A stretch of 64,000 nucleotides of DNA from Vibrio cidicii (GTDB taxonomy: Bacteria > Pseudomonadota > Gammaproteobacteria > Enterobacterales > Vibrionaceae), in NCBI RefSeq assembly GCF_009763805.1, contig NZ_CP046803.1, positions 124,001 through 188,000 on the forward strand, given 5' to 3'. Shown here piece by piece: positions 56,072-64,000 of this stretch. A program made the position numbers and the translations under genes. The notes beneath the pieces were generated by a model. That model did not search any database. It had not been told where the DNA came from and saw only the letters and a list, made by a program, of their open reading frames with translations. Within the stretch, counting starts at the first letter, position 1, and each line of letters begins with the position of its first letter.

Positions 56072-58972
56072 ATGTTACTTACCACTGCCAGTATTGGCCG
56101 TAAATTGCTGCTCTCGTTTATTGCTTTGGCGGTGTTAGTGATGATCTCTGCATTGATTGGTGTATTGGGGTTCTCTTTGGTGGCGAAAACTGAGCGCAAT
56201 GTGGTCGATACCGCCATTCCTGCAATGATAGAGGCGCGTCAAGTCTCCGAACTCAGCTCACGTATTATTGCCTCGGTACAAACCTTGTCGAATGCTAAAA
56301 ATGAGCCCGAGCGTCAAGCAGCAGGCAAAGTCGTGTTTACCCAGTTAGATAAGTTGTTTTCACATATCAAGACGCTCGGCAGTAGTGGCTCGTTTGACCC
56401 TGACCTGCTTTTGCGTCTGGAAGTGAACGTGCAGCAGGTTATTGATAACTTGGCGCAGCTCGGACTCTCGGTTGAGACAAGGCTCAAATTGGCCTCGGAG
56501 ATCGCAGCGCAAACCGCACAAATGCGTCTACTCAGTAACGAGCTGGAGCAACTGACGCGCACGCAAGTGCTCAATACCAGTACGACAGCCGTTGCCAACA
56601 TTACCCATCTGTACGCTCTGCTCTCTGCGGGAGAGCGCGAAGCAATCATCCAAGCGCTGGATGCGTTTGTTGAGGTGGATCTCGATCTTAGCGAGCGCTT
56701 GCATGAGTTGCATTTATTGGCGTTTCGCATGCTCAATCAGATTGAAGAAGCGCGCACCTTGAGCAACGCACAGCGTATTGATGAGGTGAGCCGTGAGTTT
56801 GCCGCTAATCTTAAGGTGATGCAGAGACGAGTCTCGGCGGTGGAAGACCCCACTCGCTCAGCGCAGATGGCGCAGCTATTACAACAACTTGCCGAGCGGA
56901 AACATGTTTTTTCTCTCCTTTCCCAACAAGAGGAAAATAATCAGCAGTCGCAAGCTCTGATGCTGGCAACGTTGGATCTGTTTACCCAGCTAAACAGCAC
57001 CGTTAACCACTTGGTCGATGCGTCCAATCAGGCCACAAGCGAAGCGGCGCAAGCGCTCACGCAAACGTTGGATTTTGCCCGTACTTTATTGACGCTTATT
57101 TCGTTGTTGGGTTTCGCGATTGTTGTGCTGATCGTTTGGCGTGTGGTGTATGTGTCAGTCGTCAAACGTTTAACCGAGTACTCTGCTGCGTTGCTTGCCG
57201 TCGCTCAAGGGGATCTGAATGTTTCACTGCAAGTTCAAGGGCAGGATGAATTGGCGCAAATGGGACGCGCGATCATCAAAGCGCGTGATACCGCCCAAGC
57301 ATTGAAAATCGTGGCGCAAGGTGAAGCGCAGGCCAAGCGCGAACTGCAAGAGCACAAAGCGCATCTCGAAAAAGTGGTTGCGGAGCGCACCAGTCAGTTG
57401 CAGCTCACCAATGAAAAACTCAATAGTGAGGTGCTCAATCACGCGAAAGCACGGATAGAAGCCGAACAGGCAAATCGCGCTAAGTCGGCTTTTTTGGCGA
57501 CCATGAGCCATGAGATACGTACACCGATGAACGGCGTTTTAGGCACAACGCGACTGCTCATCGATTCGGGGCTCAATGCTACTCAGCGGTATTACGCGGA
57601 TATCATTGATCGCAGTGGGCATAATTTGCTCACCATTCTCAATGACGTGCTCGACTATTCGAAAATTGAGGCGGGGCATTTACAAATCCGTCTTGCGCCT
57701 TTCGATTTGCCGCAACTGGTGCAAGATAGTTTTCAATTGATGAAAAGCCGGGCGAAAGAGAAGCAACTGGCGTTTGATTACCACCTTGAATCTGATTTAG
57801 GGCGCCACTGGATCGGTGATGCGACCCGCTTGGGGCAAGTGTTAAATAACTTAGTGGGCAATGCGATCAAATTTACCACCGACGGTGAAGTGGATATTTA
57901 TGTCTGCCGTGATCCTGAAGATGAAACGCGAGTGCTGTTTGAAGTGAGCGATAGCGGTATTGGGATCACTCCAGCGGAACTGTCGAGATTGTTTGATGCT
58001 TTCACGCAGGTTGGGGAAGGACTTACTCATGCAGGCGGAACCGGATTAGGGCTGGCGATCAGTAAGCGATTGGTCGAGGCAATGGGCGGCGAGATCGGGG
58101 TGGAATCTCAGCTAAACGTTGGCAGCCGATTCTGGTTCAATGTGCCGCTCGAAAGCACAGAGGTGCCGGAGGAAAGTGAAACTCGTGCCCAGCCATGCGC
58201 GAGCAATTTGTCGGCGACGATTCTTCTGGTTGAAGACAATCCTGTGAATCGCTTGGTAGCGGAGGGTTTTCTGCACAGTTTGGGCCATCAGGTGCTGGTG
58301 GCGGAAAATGGATCAGAGGCAGAAGAGCTGGCGCGGCAGCACGCTTTTGATCTTGCCCTGATTGACATTAACCTTCCAGATTGCAACGGCTGTGATTTAA
58401 TGCTGCGCCTCAAAAGACAAGAAGGCGGCTTGAATTGCAACACGCCGATGGTGGCCGTTTCTGCGCATGTTTTTGATGAGGAAGTCGCGCAGTATCTCGC
58501 GGCTGGCTTTAATGGCTATCTGGCAAAACCGTTGCAAAAAGAAGCGTTGGCTGAAGAAGTACAACATTGGCTTTGCCAGCCCAATGAGCCGAAAAACCAG
58601 TCAGCTAGCGAGGTCATCTCTTTGCTTGATAGAGAAAGTGAATTGCTGAACGTCGATCTGCTTAACGCGGATCTGCATATTCTTGGCCAAGAAAAGATGG
58701 TGCAGATTGTCACCCTATTTACCCAAAGTAGCCAAGAAATCGCGGCTCAAATGGCACAGGCATCTGTCGCAGGCGATGCCCAACAAATAAAGAATTTAGC
58801 CCACAAGCTCAAAGGCAGCGCAGGCAGTTTAGGTCTAACCAGCCTGATGATGCTTTGCCAACAAATTGAAGCTGATATTTCGCCTTTGCAAGCCTATCGA
58901 ACAGAGCAGCAGACATTGGACAAAGTGCTTACTGACAGCATAGTGACGCTAAAAGCACAGCTTGGCCTTTAA
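56072..58972 (+). CDS. torS: TorS-like hybrid histidine kinase
   Basis: Membrane sensor kinase for the TMAO response. From ATG 56072: TM1 at about residues 12-33 (LLLSFIALAVLVMISALIG), a helical periplasmic sensor to about 335, TM2, a HAMP domain, a coiled coil (KAHLEKVVAERTSQLQL), the dimerisation domain with His480 (MSHEIRTPMNG), an ATPase domain (GNAIKFTTDG, SDSGIGITP, GTGLGLAI), a receiver with Asp765 (LIDINLPDC) and an Hpt domain with His911 (LAHKLKGSAG). The phosphorelay His-Asp-His is complete. The final response regulator TorR is not in the window. Confidence 0.88.
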   Translation: MLLTTASIGRKLLLSFIALAVLVMISALIGVLGFSLVAKTERNVVDTAIPAMIEARQVSELSSRIIASVQTLSNAKNEPERQAAGKVVFTQLDKLFSHIKTLGSSGSFDPDLLLRLEVNVQQVIDNLAQLGLSVETRLKLASEIAAQTAQMRLLSNELEQLTRTQVLNTSTTAVANITHLYALLSAGEREAIIQALDAFVEVDLDLSERLHELHLLAFRMLNQIEEARTLSNAQRIDEVSREFAANLKVMQRRVSAVEDPTRSAQMAQLLQQLAERKHVFSLLSQQEENNQQSQALMLATLDLFTQLNSTVNHLVDASNQATSEAAQALTQTLDFARTLLTLISLLGFAIVVLIVWRVVYVSVVKRLTEYSAALLAVAQGDLNVSLQVQGQDELAQMGRAIIKARDTAQALKIVAQGEAQAKRELQEHKAHLEKVVAERTSQLQLTNEKLNSEVLNHAKARIEAEQANRAKSAFLATMSHEIRTPMNGVLGTTRLLIDSGLNATQRYYADIIDRSGHNLLTILNDVLDYSKIEAGHLQIRLAPFDLPQLVQDSFQLMKSRAKEKQLAFDYHLESDLGRHWIGDATRLGQVLNNLVGNAIKFTTDGEVDIYVCRDPEDETRVLFEVSDSGIGITPAELSRLFDAFTQVGEGLTHAGGTGLGLAISKRLVEAMGGEIGVESQLNVGSRFWFNVPLESTEVPEESETRAQPCASNLSATILLVEDNPVNRLVAEGFLHSLGHQVLVAENGSEAEELARQHAFDLALIDINLPDCNGCDLMLRLKRQEGGLNCNTPMVAVSAHVFDEEVAQYLAAGFNGYLAKPLQKEALAEEVQHWLCQPNEPKNQSASEVISLLDRESELLNVDLLNADLHILGQEKMVQIVTLFTQSSQEIAAQMAQASVAGDAQQIKNLAHKLKGSAGSLGLTSLMMLCQQIEADISPLQAYRTEQQTLDKVLTDSIVTLKAQLGL

Positions 58973-59002
58973 AAAAAACCTCCGCACAAAGCGGAGGTTT
59001 TT
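58973..59002. terminator. Bidirectional terminator after torS
   Basis: AAACCTCCGC pairs with GCGGAGGTTT around ACAAA; T runs occur on both strands, so it also ends the small gene at 59021. Confidence 0.85.
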
Positions 59003-59020
59003 AGCGTTATCGGGCAGAGT

Positions 59021-59209
59021 TTAACGCCAATCGTCATCACGGTTTACGCTACTTTCCAGCGCATTTGGGTCGTCGTCGAATGGATGTTCGATACGGCCCC
59101 GCAATGCATCTAACTGGTTTTCCAGCATATTGACGGCTTCATAATCTCCTTCGGAACAGGCGACGTAAATTCGCTGTTCCAGAGCTTCGATACGATCCCG
59201 GATACTCAT
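59021..59209 (-). CDS. Small coiled-coil protein of 62 residues, unknown
   Basis: MSIRDRIEALEQRIYVACSEGDYEAVNMLENQLDALRGRIEHPFDDDPNALESS...: an amphipathic helix with heptads, then an acidic tail. A strong GGGAGG precedes the ATG. It lies 24 bases downstream of cti on the same strand and may be co-transcribed. Not recognised. Confidence 0.65.
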   Translation of the reverse strand: MSIRDRIEALEQRIYVACSEGDYEAVNMLENQLDALRGRIEHPFDDDPNALESSVNRDDDWR

Positions 59210-59233
59210 GGGAACCTCCCTGACTCGATTGCT

Positions 59234-61588
59234 TCATCGGTTTTCAAAACGATTATAGTCGAGTAAACCAAATTCGATCGGTTGATCGTTGCGATACCAT
59301 TGATGCACTTTGTCACTGGTCGGCCAAAATTGCGTCGAACTACGGCGAATAGCGAATTTATCCAATAACTTAAGGTAATCTTCTTCGCTGCGTATCGATT
59401 TCAATGATTGGACGAAATCGACGACTTGTGTTTCATTGATGACAAAAAACGCCGCAGGATAACTGCCTAGCACGCCACGCACGATAGTGAGATCGTCATT
59501 CGCAGGATCGCGGTTTTTATCTTCGCTAAATAAGCTAGAGATGTTCACGTGAGCGTTATTTTTCAGCAAGGTAAACAGTTGCTCTTTGCCTGAGTGTGAT
59601 GTCACCATCAACATACTGATTTGTGCAACTGGCCCTAGCGCTTCGCCTTTGACCTGATTGAGCGAGTTCAGTAAAGCTTCGTTACTCTTGCTAAGCCCAG
59701 TATCAACGATCTCATAGCGGTCATTGAGTACCGCACTCACTTGATGGCGCAAAATATCGTACAGTTCGGACTTAGGATCGTCGGTATGGTAGACCACGCT
59801 CGTCGGTTGGTTGAAAGGCGTGATGTTGCGTTGTAGAAAATCACTCAGTTGTGGGCTTTGTTGTTGATACCAACTTGAATGCTCAACATGACGCATCTGT
59901 GCAGGTAACAAAGCAATAAAGTTGCTTTCGCCTTCCAAACGCAAGAAGTCCATAAACATTCGAGTCATCAGTTGGTGACCGAAGTTGCCATACACATCGA
60001 ACCCTGCGACTAAAAGGTAGTGAATGCGCTCCAGTAGCGCGTAATCGAGCACCCAAGCAGTTTTTGGCTTTTCACCGACTAATCCCTGTACCACGGATGC
60101 ACTGTCGAAATGGCGAAATACCGTTAAAGCAGCGTTGGCGTTTTCTCCATTGCCGTCCCAAATGATATCGGTGGTCAAGTGAGTGCCATTTTTGAACCAA
60201 TGATTGATGAACTCCGATTTTGCTTCTAAATAACGAGCTTGCTGCACCGAGTACTTGACCCAGTTCGTTACAGGCAGCGCATTACTTTCCAGCTCTGCGG
60301 GCAGTTTTAGGTTGTCTGCCTGCGAGCGATAGAACTCATTGACTTGTGGCATGTCCGCTTTATCAGGATCGAGGAAGAATACCCAAAAGCGGTCATTGAT
60401 GACATTTAGGGCTAATTGACCACGGCACACAGGGCCTTTGATGTAGGCCATAATGGTATTTTGCGCGTTGTCTAACATGAACTTAAAGCGCGATTTTACC
60501 GGCAAATCGATAAATGCGGTCATGGGATTGGCGGCCACATCGGGATCATAGCTAGGCAACTGTGCGACGTGGTAATCGGCGTCAATAAACCACGCTTTCC
60601 AGTCTGAAATTCGCTTGCTGTTTAAAGCAAATGGCATGTGGGTTTTATCTACAATCGACCCTTGCTCTGGGATGATGCGATAGTAGACGCGCTCTACGCC
60701 AGGATCGTCGTATGGACGTCGTGTCGCGATGCGTTTCACAGGCTCTCCGGGAGGGGTGGACGAACGCACTAAGGTAAAGAAACGTGGCGCGCCCTCAAGC
60801 TCAGAGAAATAGAGGTGCGAGAGAAACAGGTGTTCGTAAATGTATCGTGCGGCGAGTTGATTCTTAGGTGAATTTTGGTTGAGCAACTGCTCATAACGCG
60901 TGATCTCGCCAGCCTGCGCGTTACTAAGAGGGAGCGGTTCGTTCATGATGGCGCCATTTTCAAGCCATACCATCAAAGTCTGGTACTCATCTGCCGACAG
61001 GTTTGGCATGCCAAAGGGCATCCCCCAAGTGGGGTGATCTTTTTCGTACTGAGCGTATTCTTCGATTGTCGGGCAGGTTTGTTCTCGATCAATCGAAAAA
61101 TCAAACCCGGTTAACTGGTCTTGCTGCGGCAAAGGGTGGCGTTCTTTTTGCTGCAATAGACGGGCGACCAAGCCTGCTTCAAGGTTGGCGACGCCCGTTT
61201 GCTCACGTTCATTCAATACTGGATGGAAGCTGGCTTCGCGCCACTGCTGCGTGGTTTCGGCATCCTCAAATAAGCGAGTCGGCGCCGAGGCAGTTAATCG
61301 AGTTCCTTGATAAACCAGTGCCTTGCTAGCCCCTCTATCGATGCCCTCAACAGAAGAAAGTTTTAGCTGACAAGGGGCATCGTAGCAGGCGTGGCAAACG
61401 ACGCAGCGATTATCCAAGATCGGTTTGACTTGCTGGAGGAAAAAATCGGCAGGTACGGATGCGTTCGGGGCGATGCGCTCTCTAACCTCGGCTTTACCAA
61501 ACAACTGGTCATAGTTAAGGCCAGCATAAGTGGCACATCCTGCAAACAGGGTGGTGAAAAATAGTAGGAGAAATGTCCGTAATTTCAT
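59234..61588 (-). CDS. cti: Fatty acid cis/trans isomerase Cti
   Basis: Periplasmic haem enzyme that turns cis into trans unsaturated fatty acids in membrane lipids when solvents, heat or salt disturb the membrane. The N-terminus (KLRTFLLLFFTTLFAGC) is a signal with a possible lipobox. The haem c site CVVCH is near residue 62. The 784 residues and segments such as FHPVLNEREQTG, PFGMPNLS, YIYEHLFLSHLYFSELEG, PYDDPGVERVYYRI and SHSGKEQLFTLL match the family. It is preceded by a long intergenic region. Confidence 0.9.
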   Translation of the reverse strand: MKLRTFLLLFFTTLFAGCATYAGLNYDQLFGKAEVRERIAPNASVPADFFLQQVKPILDNRCVVCHACYDAPCQLKLSSVEGIDRGASKALVYQGTRLTASAPTRLFEDAETTQQWREASFHPVLNEREQTGVANLEAGLVARLLQQKERHPLPQQDQLTGFDFSIDREQTCPTIEEYAQYEKDHPTWGMPFGMPNLSADEYQTLMVWLENGAIMNEPLPLSNAQAGEITRYEQLLNQNSPKNQLAARYIYEHLFLSHLYFSELEGAPRFFTLVRSSTPPGEPVKRIATRRPYDDPGVERVYYRIIPEQGSIVDKTHMPFALNSKRISDWKAWFIDADYHVAQLPSYDPDVAANPMTAFIDLPVKSRFKFMLDNAQNTIMAYIKGPVCRGQLALNVINDRFWVFFLDPDKADMPQVNEFYRSQADNLKLPAELESNALPVTNWVKYSVQQARYLEAKSEFINHWFKNGTHLTTDIIWDGNGENANAALTVFRHFDSASVVQGLVGEKPKTAWVLDYALLERIHYLLVAGFDVYGNFGHQLMTRMFMDFLRLEGESNFIALLPAQMRHVEHSSWYQQQSPQLSDFLQRNITPFNQPTSVVYHTDDPKSELYDILRHQVSAVLNDRYEIVDTGLSKSNEALLNSLNQVKGEALGPVAQISMLMVTSHSGKEQLFTLLKNNAHVNISSLFSEDKNRDPANDDLTIVRGVLGSYPAAFFVINETQVVDFVQSLKSIRSEEDYLKLLDKFAIRRSSTQFWPTSDKVHQWYRNDQPIEFGLLDYNRFENR

Positions 61589-62151
61589 TTGCTTATTCTA
61601 GAAAAATCACATAACCACAATTAAAGCAGATGCCGCGCCTGACAACAAATTAAACCCTATGGATAATCACATCACGCTGAGGGATGGATTGACAAAACAG
61701 AAGACATATTGGATTTTAATAATCAGCTCAACAGCAGGGGTTAATCAGGTTCATTTTAGTTATCGACTGAGGTAAAAATTGCGGTTAAATCCCCGCAGCT
61801 ATGAGACTTTTTACTTAAGTTCGAGCCAGTTAACTTATTTACTATTCACTTGTTTTCTTATTGTAAACAAGTGGGTACGTCCTCTGAGTGTCGAACTAGT
61901 AGAGAAAAATGGGCGAAAATTATGCAATTAGCTCAAAAGTGTGATTCAGTTAGGACTTTGAAAACAATATTCTCAACAGGATTGATATACAATGATTTTT
62001 CAGATGACCGTTTCAAATAAAAAATTAGGTCGCCTGGATCTCTTCTCCATGCAGATGCGGGTCTGTGTATGAGTTGGGGTGTTTTAGTTTAACGAGGGGT
62101 AATCTCCTCGTTTTGTGCGTACAGAATGTAACGTTATTTGAGCAGGGAACT
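61589..62151. other. Intergenic region of 0.56 kb with two hairpins
   Basis: It contains the cti promoter on the minus strand and the promoter of the next gene. I see an inverted repeat at 61847-61873 (CACTTGTTT with AAACAAGTG) and a terminator-like hairpin at 62092-62115 (ACGAGG with CCTCGT, then TTTTG) only 37 bases before the next ATG. A small RNA or an attenuated leader is possible. No reading frame with a ribosome site is convincing. Confidence 0.45.
62092..62115 (+). terminator. Terminator-like hairpin in the leader of the coiled-coil/PEGA gene
   Basis: ACGAGG (62092-62097) pairs with CCTCGT (62106-62111), followed by TTTTG. It could end a small transcript or attenuate the gene at 62152. 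Confidence 0.45.
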
Positions 62152-63250
62152 ATGATCAAACGTCCAATCCCAGCGCTTTTGCTTGCGCTAAGTTTTTCCT
62201 GGACATCTTCGGCGATGGCAGAAGATGTGATTCAGGCCGATCCTGTTTCAGCGGTTGATGAAAAACTGGATATCAAACAGCAGGAAATCAAAGCTCTTGA
62301 AGAGCAATACGCTGTCGAGAGCAGCCAACTAAAGGGGCTGAAGAATGACAATGTTCGCCTTCAAAGAGAAGGGGAAGAGCTAGAAGCGAAGCGCAATCGC
62401 GCCAAAGCGGCCCTAGACAAACAATATGCTCGCCTGCTTGAAGATCCTGATACCGATTTGGTCTCTTTCCAAAAGAAATATCAAGAATCTTGGGAAGCGG
62501 TGAAACAGAACCAATCTGAGAAGTTAAAAAGTGAGCAGAACATTGTTGAGAGCGAATCACGCCTTTCTCAACAAAAGCAAAAGCTTGCTCGTTTAAATAG
62601 CGAATACACCAATTTGCAGGAAGCCAGAGTTGAAGCCCGCGTTAAACGTCTGGAAGCCGAATTGCGTGAAAGTTCAGTGCTGGAAACGCGCTACACCGCA
62701 ACCTGTTCTTCAACCATGACAATTGGTGAGTGTATCGGCCAAAGTAAGTATCTGACTAAACAGAAAGCGGTAAACACGTTTAAAGACAAACTTTTAGACC
62801 GTTTAACTGAGTCAGCGTTAGCCAAGCAGAACCTACAAGGTGTACAACTGAATATTCATGTGCAGGAAAGTCAAACAATAGAAAGTGGCTTTTCCGGCAA
62901 CGGTGCTTACACCACGCACATTCAGGCACAGTTGCAGGCCAAGCCAGATCCATCCGCTGCCTGTCAGTTATTGGCAGTGTCGAGTCGTTACTGCTTATCA
63001 AACAGTAGCACCTCTACCAAACAAGAGAAGAAAGACTGGGTAACGGTGACGGTTTCGCTCTGATCAGTACAATGATGCGGTGACCATCAATGGGGTAAAC
63101 TACGGCAGTACTCCCGTCGAGTTATTGCTACCTAAAGGTAAACACCGCTTCACGGTCTCGAAGCCGGGGTATCAAACCTACAACCGTGAAATCTACGTCG
63201 GTGGTACCGATACGGTTTGGGTTAAGCTGGTAGAAGATAAGCAGGGTTAA
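62152..63250 (+). CDS. Exported coiled-coil protein with C-terminal PEGA domain (one +1 frameshift)
   Basis: Not named. ATG 62152 follows CAGGGAACT. A signal peptide ends ...TSSAMA. A long coiled coil follows (ELEQYAVESSQLKGLKN-like heptads to about residue 180), then a conserved Cys pair (ATCSSTMTIGECIGQSKYLTKQKAV), a beta-rich region with another Cys pair (SAACQLLAVSSRYC), and finally a PEGA domain (VTINGVNYGSTPVELLLPKGKHRFTVSKPGYQTY). The frame breaks at GTTTC (63052-63056); dropping one T gives VTVRSDQYNDAVTING and 365 residues. PEGA domains are usually surface or periplasmic. The next gene is a paralogue. Confidence 0.75.
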
Positions 63251-63270
63251 CCCCTGCTTTTGCCTTTTTC
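63239..63270 (+). terminator. Rho-independent terminator after the PEGA gene
   Basis: AAGCAGGG (63239-63246) pairs with CCCTGCTT (63252-63259) around the TAA stop, followed by TTGCCTTTTT. Confidence 0.7.
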
Positions 63271-63329
63271 ATTGCACGGCTGTTTCTGGTGGAATAGCGT
63301 TTTGTTGTGGTCATATTGAAGTATTTATC

Positions 63330-64000
63330 ATGCGTTTAGTTTTATCTGCACTGGCTCTGGCGATCATTCCCGTAGTCTCTGGCACTCCTGCAATGGCTCA
63401 GGAAGAAACCGTTTCTGTTGTTGCCGTTGAAGATGCGCTGTTCTCACAAAACACGCTGCTTAATGAAGCAGAAAAGAAGATATTTTCTAAGCAAAATGAG
63501 CTGAACAATCAGCAAGAACAAACGAGCCGACTCGAAGCGCAGGGCAAAGAGCTGAGCTCACGTTTGCAAAATGCCAAAGCGCAACTTGCCAAAGATTACG
63601 CACGTGTTAGTGATGCACCGGATTTTGATCTGGCTCCATCGCAAAATGCGTATCAAGCCGCTTGGGCCAAGGTGAAACAGAACCAGCAGCAGCGATTGGA
63701 CTCTCAGCAGCAGGAAGAGACTTTTGCCGCCGAGCTACAAGCACTTAAAGCGGAAAAACTCGCTATCGAGCAAAAAATTGCCAATTTGAAGGAAGATCGC
63801 CAGCGCGCTCGTGTTGCAACCATTCGCAGTGAAATCAGCCAAAAAGGCGAGCAGACCGTGGCTTACGTCAATAGTTGTAAAACTGATATGACGCTTGAAC
63901 AATGTGCTAAGCAAACCAACACATTAGCGCTCCAAAAAGCGGTCAGACAGTATCAAAGTGCGCTACTTGAAGGAACAACGGAATCTAAACTGGCCAAACA
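63330..64000 (+). CDS. Paralogue of the coiled-coil/PEGA protein (cut by window end)
   Basis: Open from ATG 63330 to the window end, 223 codons, no stop. A signal peptide (MRLVLSALALAIIPVVSGTPAMA) is followed by a coiled coil and a Cys pair in the same position as its neighbour (NSCKTDMTLEQCAKQTNTLALQKAV against TCSSTMTIGECIGQSKYLTKQKAV). Shared elements include AYQAAWAKVKQNQ / SWEAVKQNQSEK. This is a tandem duplication. The C-terminus, likely with a PEGA domain, lies beyond the window. Confidence 0.7.
   Translation, partial: MRLVLSALALAIIPVVSGTPAMAQEETVSVVAVEDALFSQNTLLNEAEKKIFSKQNELNNQQEQTSRLEAQGKELSSRLQNAKAQLAKDYARVSDAPDFDLAPSQNAYQAAWAKVKQNQQQRLDSQQQEETFAAELQALKAEKLAIEQKIANLKEDRQRARVATIRSEISQKGEQTVAYVNSCKTDMTLEQCAKQTNTLALQKAVRQYQSALLEGTTESKLAK

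Noticed and set aside
61589..62151. Cyclic-di-GMP (GEMM) riboswitch before the coiled-coil gene
   Set aside because: I looked for the conserved GEMM core and did not find it in the leader.
1..64000. CRISPR array, prophage, integron, tRNA or rRNA
   Set aside because: No regular spaced repeats, phage structural genes, attC-like series, cloverleaf sequence or rRNA core motif was recognised on either strand.

Overview
The window is gamma-proteobacterial and almost certainly from a Vibrio, probably the second chromosome. The best evidence is the catechol-siderophore block at about 40.1-47.7 kb (vctPDGC, an AraC regulator, vctA, then a DUF2218 gene), which has the gene order I know from V. cholerae chromosome 2. 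TorS/TorT, Cti, PhhAB, DbpA and YccS relatives fit the same genus. I cannot fix the species. No rRNA, tRNA, CRISPR array, prophage or IS element was seen. The only mobile element is a group II intron at 3.6-5.5 kb.

Layout. 0-3.6 kb: iron alcohol dehydrogenase, ElbB, a 49-aa small protein and the YddG exporter. 3.6-5.5 kb: group II intron placed just after the yddG terminator. 5.5-18.5 kb: cation efflux, LysR, methyltransferase, acetoacetyl-CoA synthetase divergent from phhAB, an esterase-like choice-of-anchor lipoprotein, HopJ, a SdaC-like transporter and an EAL membrane protein. 18.5-26.6 kb: TldD/TldE pair, then a LysR gene divergent from dabB-dabA, a membrane system for inorganic carbon uptake. 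26.6-31.6 kb: ethanolamine use (permease, eutC, eutB, AraC regulator). 31.6-39 kb: solute-binding protein, GST, CurA-like reductase with a TetR regulator that shares an operator with it, DbpA, a stress protein and a SulP/STAS anion transporter. 39.4-47.7 kb: small membrane protein, vct iron locus with cueR embedded. 47.7-53.8 kb: small proteins, YccS, HelD. 53.8-64 kb: two adjacent methylglyoxal synthases, torT/torS, Cti, and two tandem coiled-coil secreted proteins (the second cut by the window end).

The most striking feature is not a gene. Eighteen otherwise normal genes carry nineteen +1 frameshifts. In every case a GAAAC pentamer (GTTTC on the other strand) lies at the break, and shortening it to GAAC restores the frame and a full-length, family-typical protein. 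The gene lengths then all become multiples of three. These genes are annotated as whole CDSs, since a motif-specific sequencing or basecalling artefact is more likely than eighteen independent pseudogenes. GAAC/GTTC is also the known consensus of Dnd DNA phosphorothioation, which makes a modified-DNA explanation attractive but unproven.

Metabolic logic: PhhAB turns phenylalanine into tyrosine, whose breakdown ends in acetoacetate, which the divergent synthetase can activate. The ethanolamine genes supply carbon and nitrogen without a microcompartment. DabAB and the SulP protein could both move bicarbonate or CO2-derived carbon. The vct genes take up ferric catecholates under Fur.
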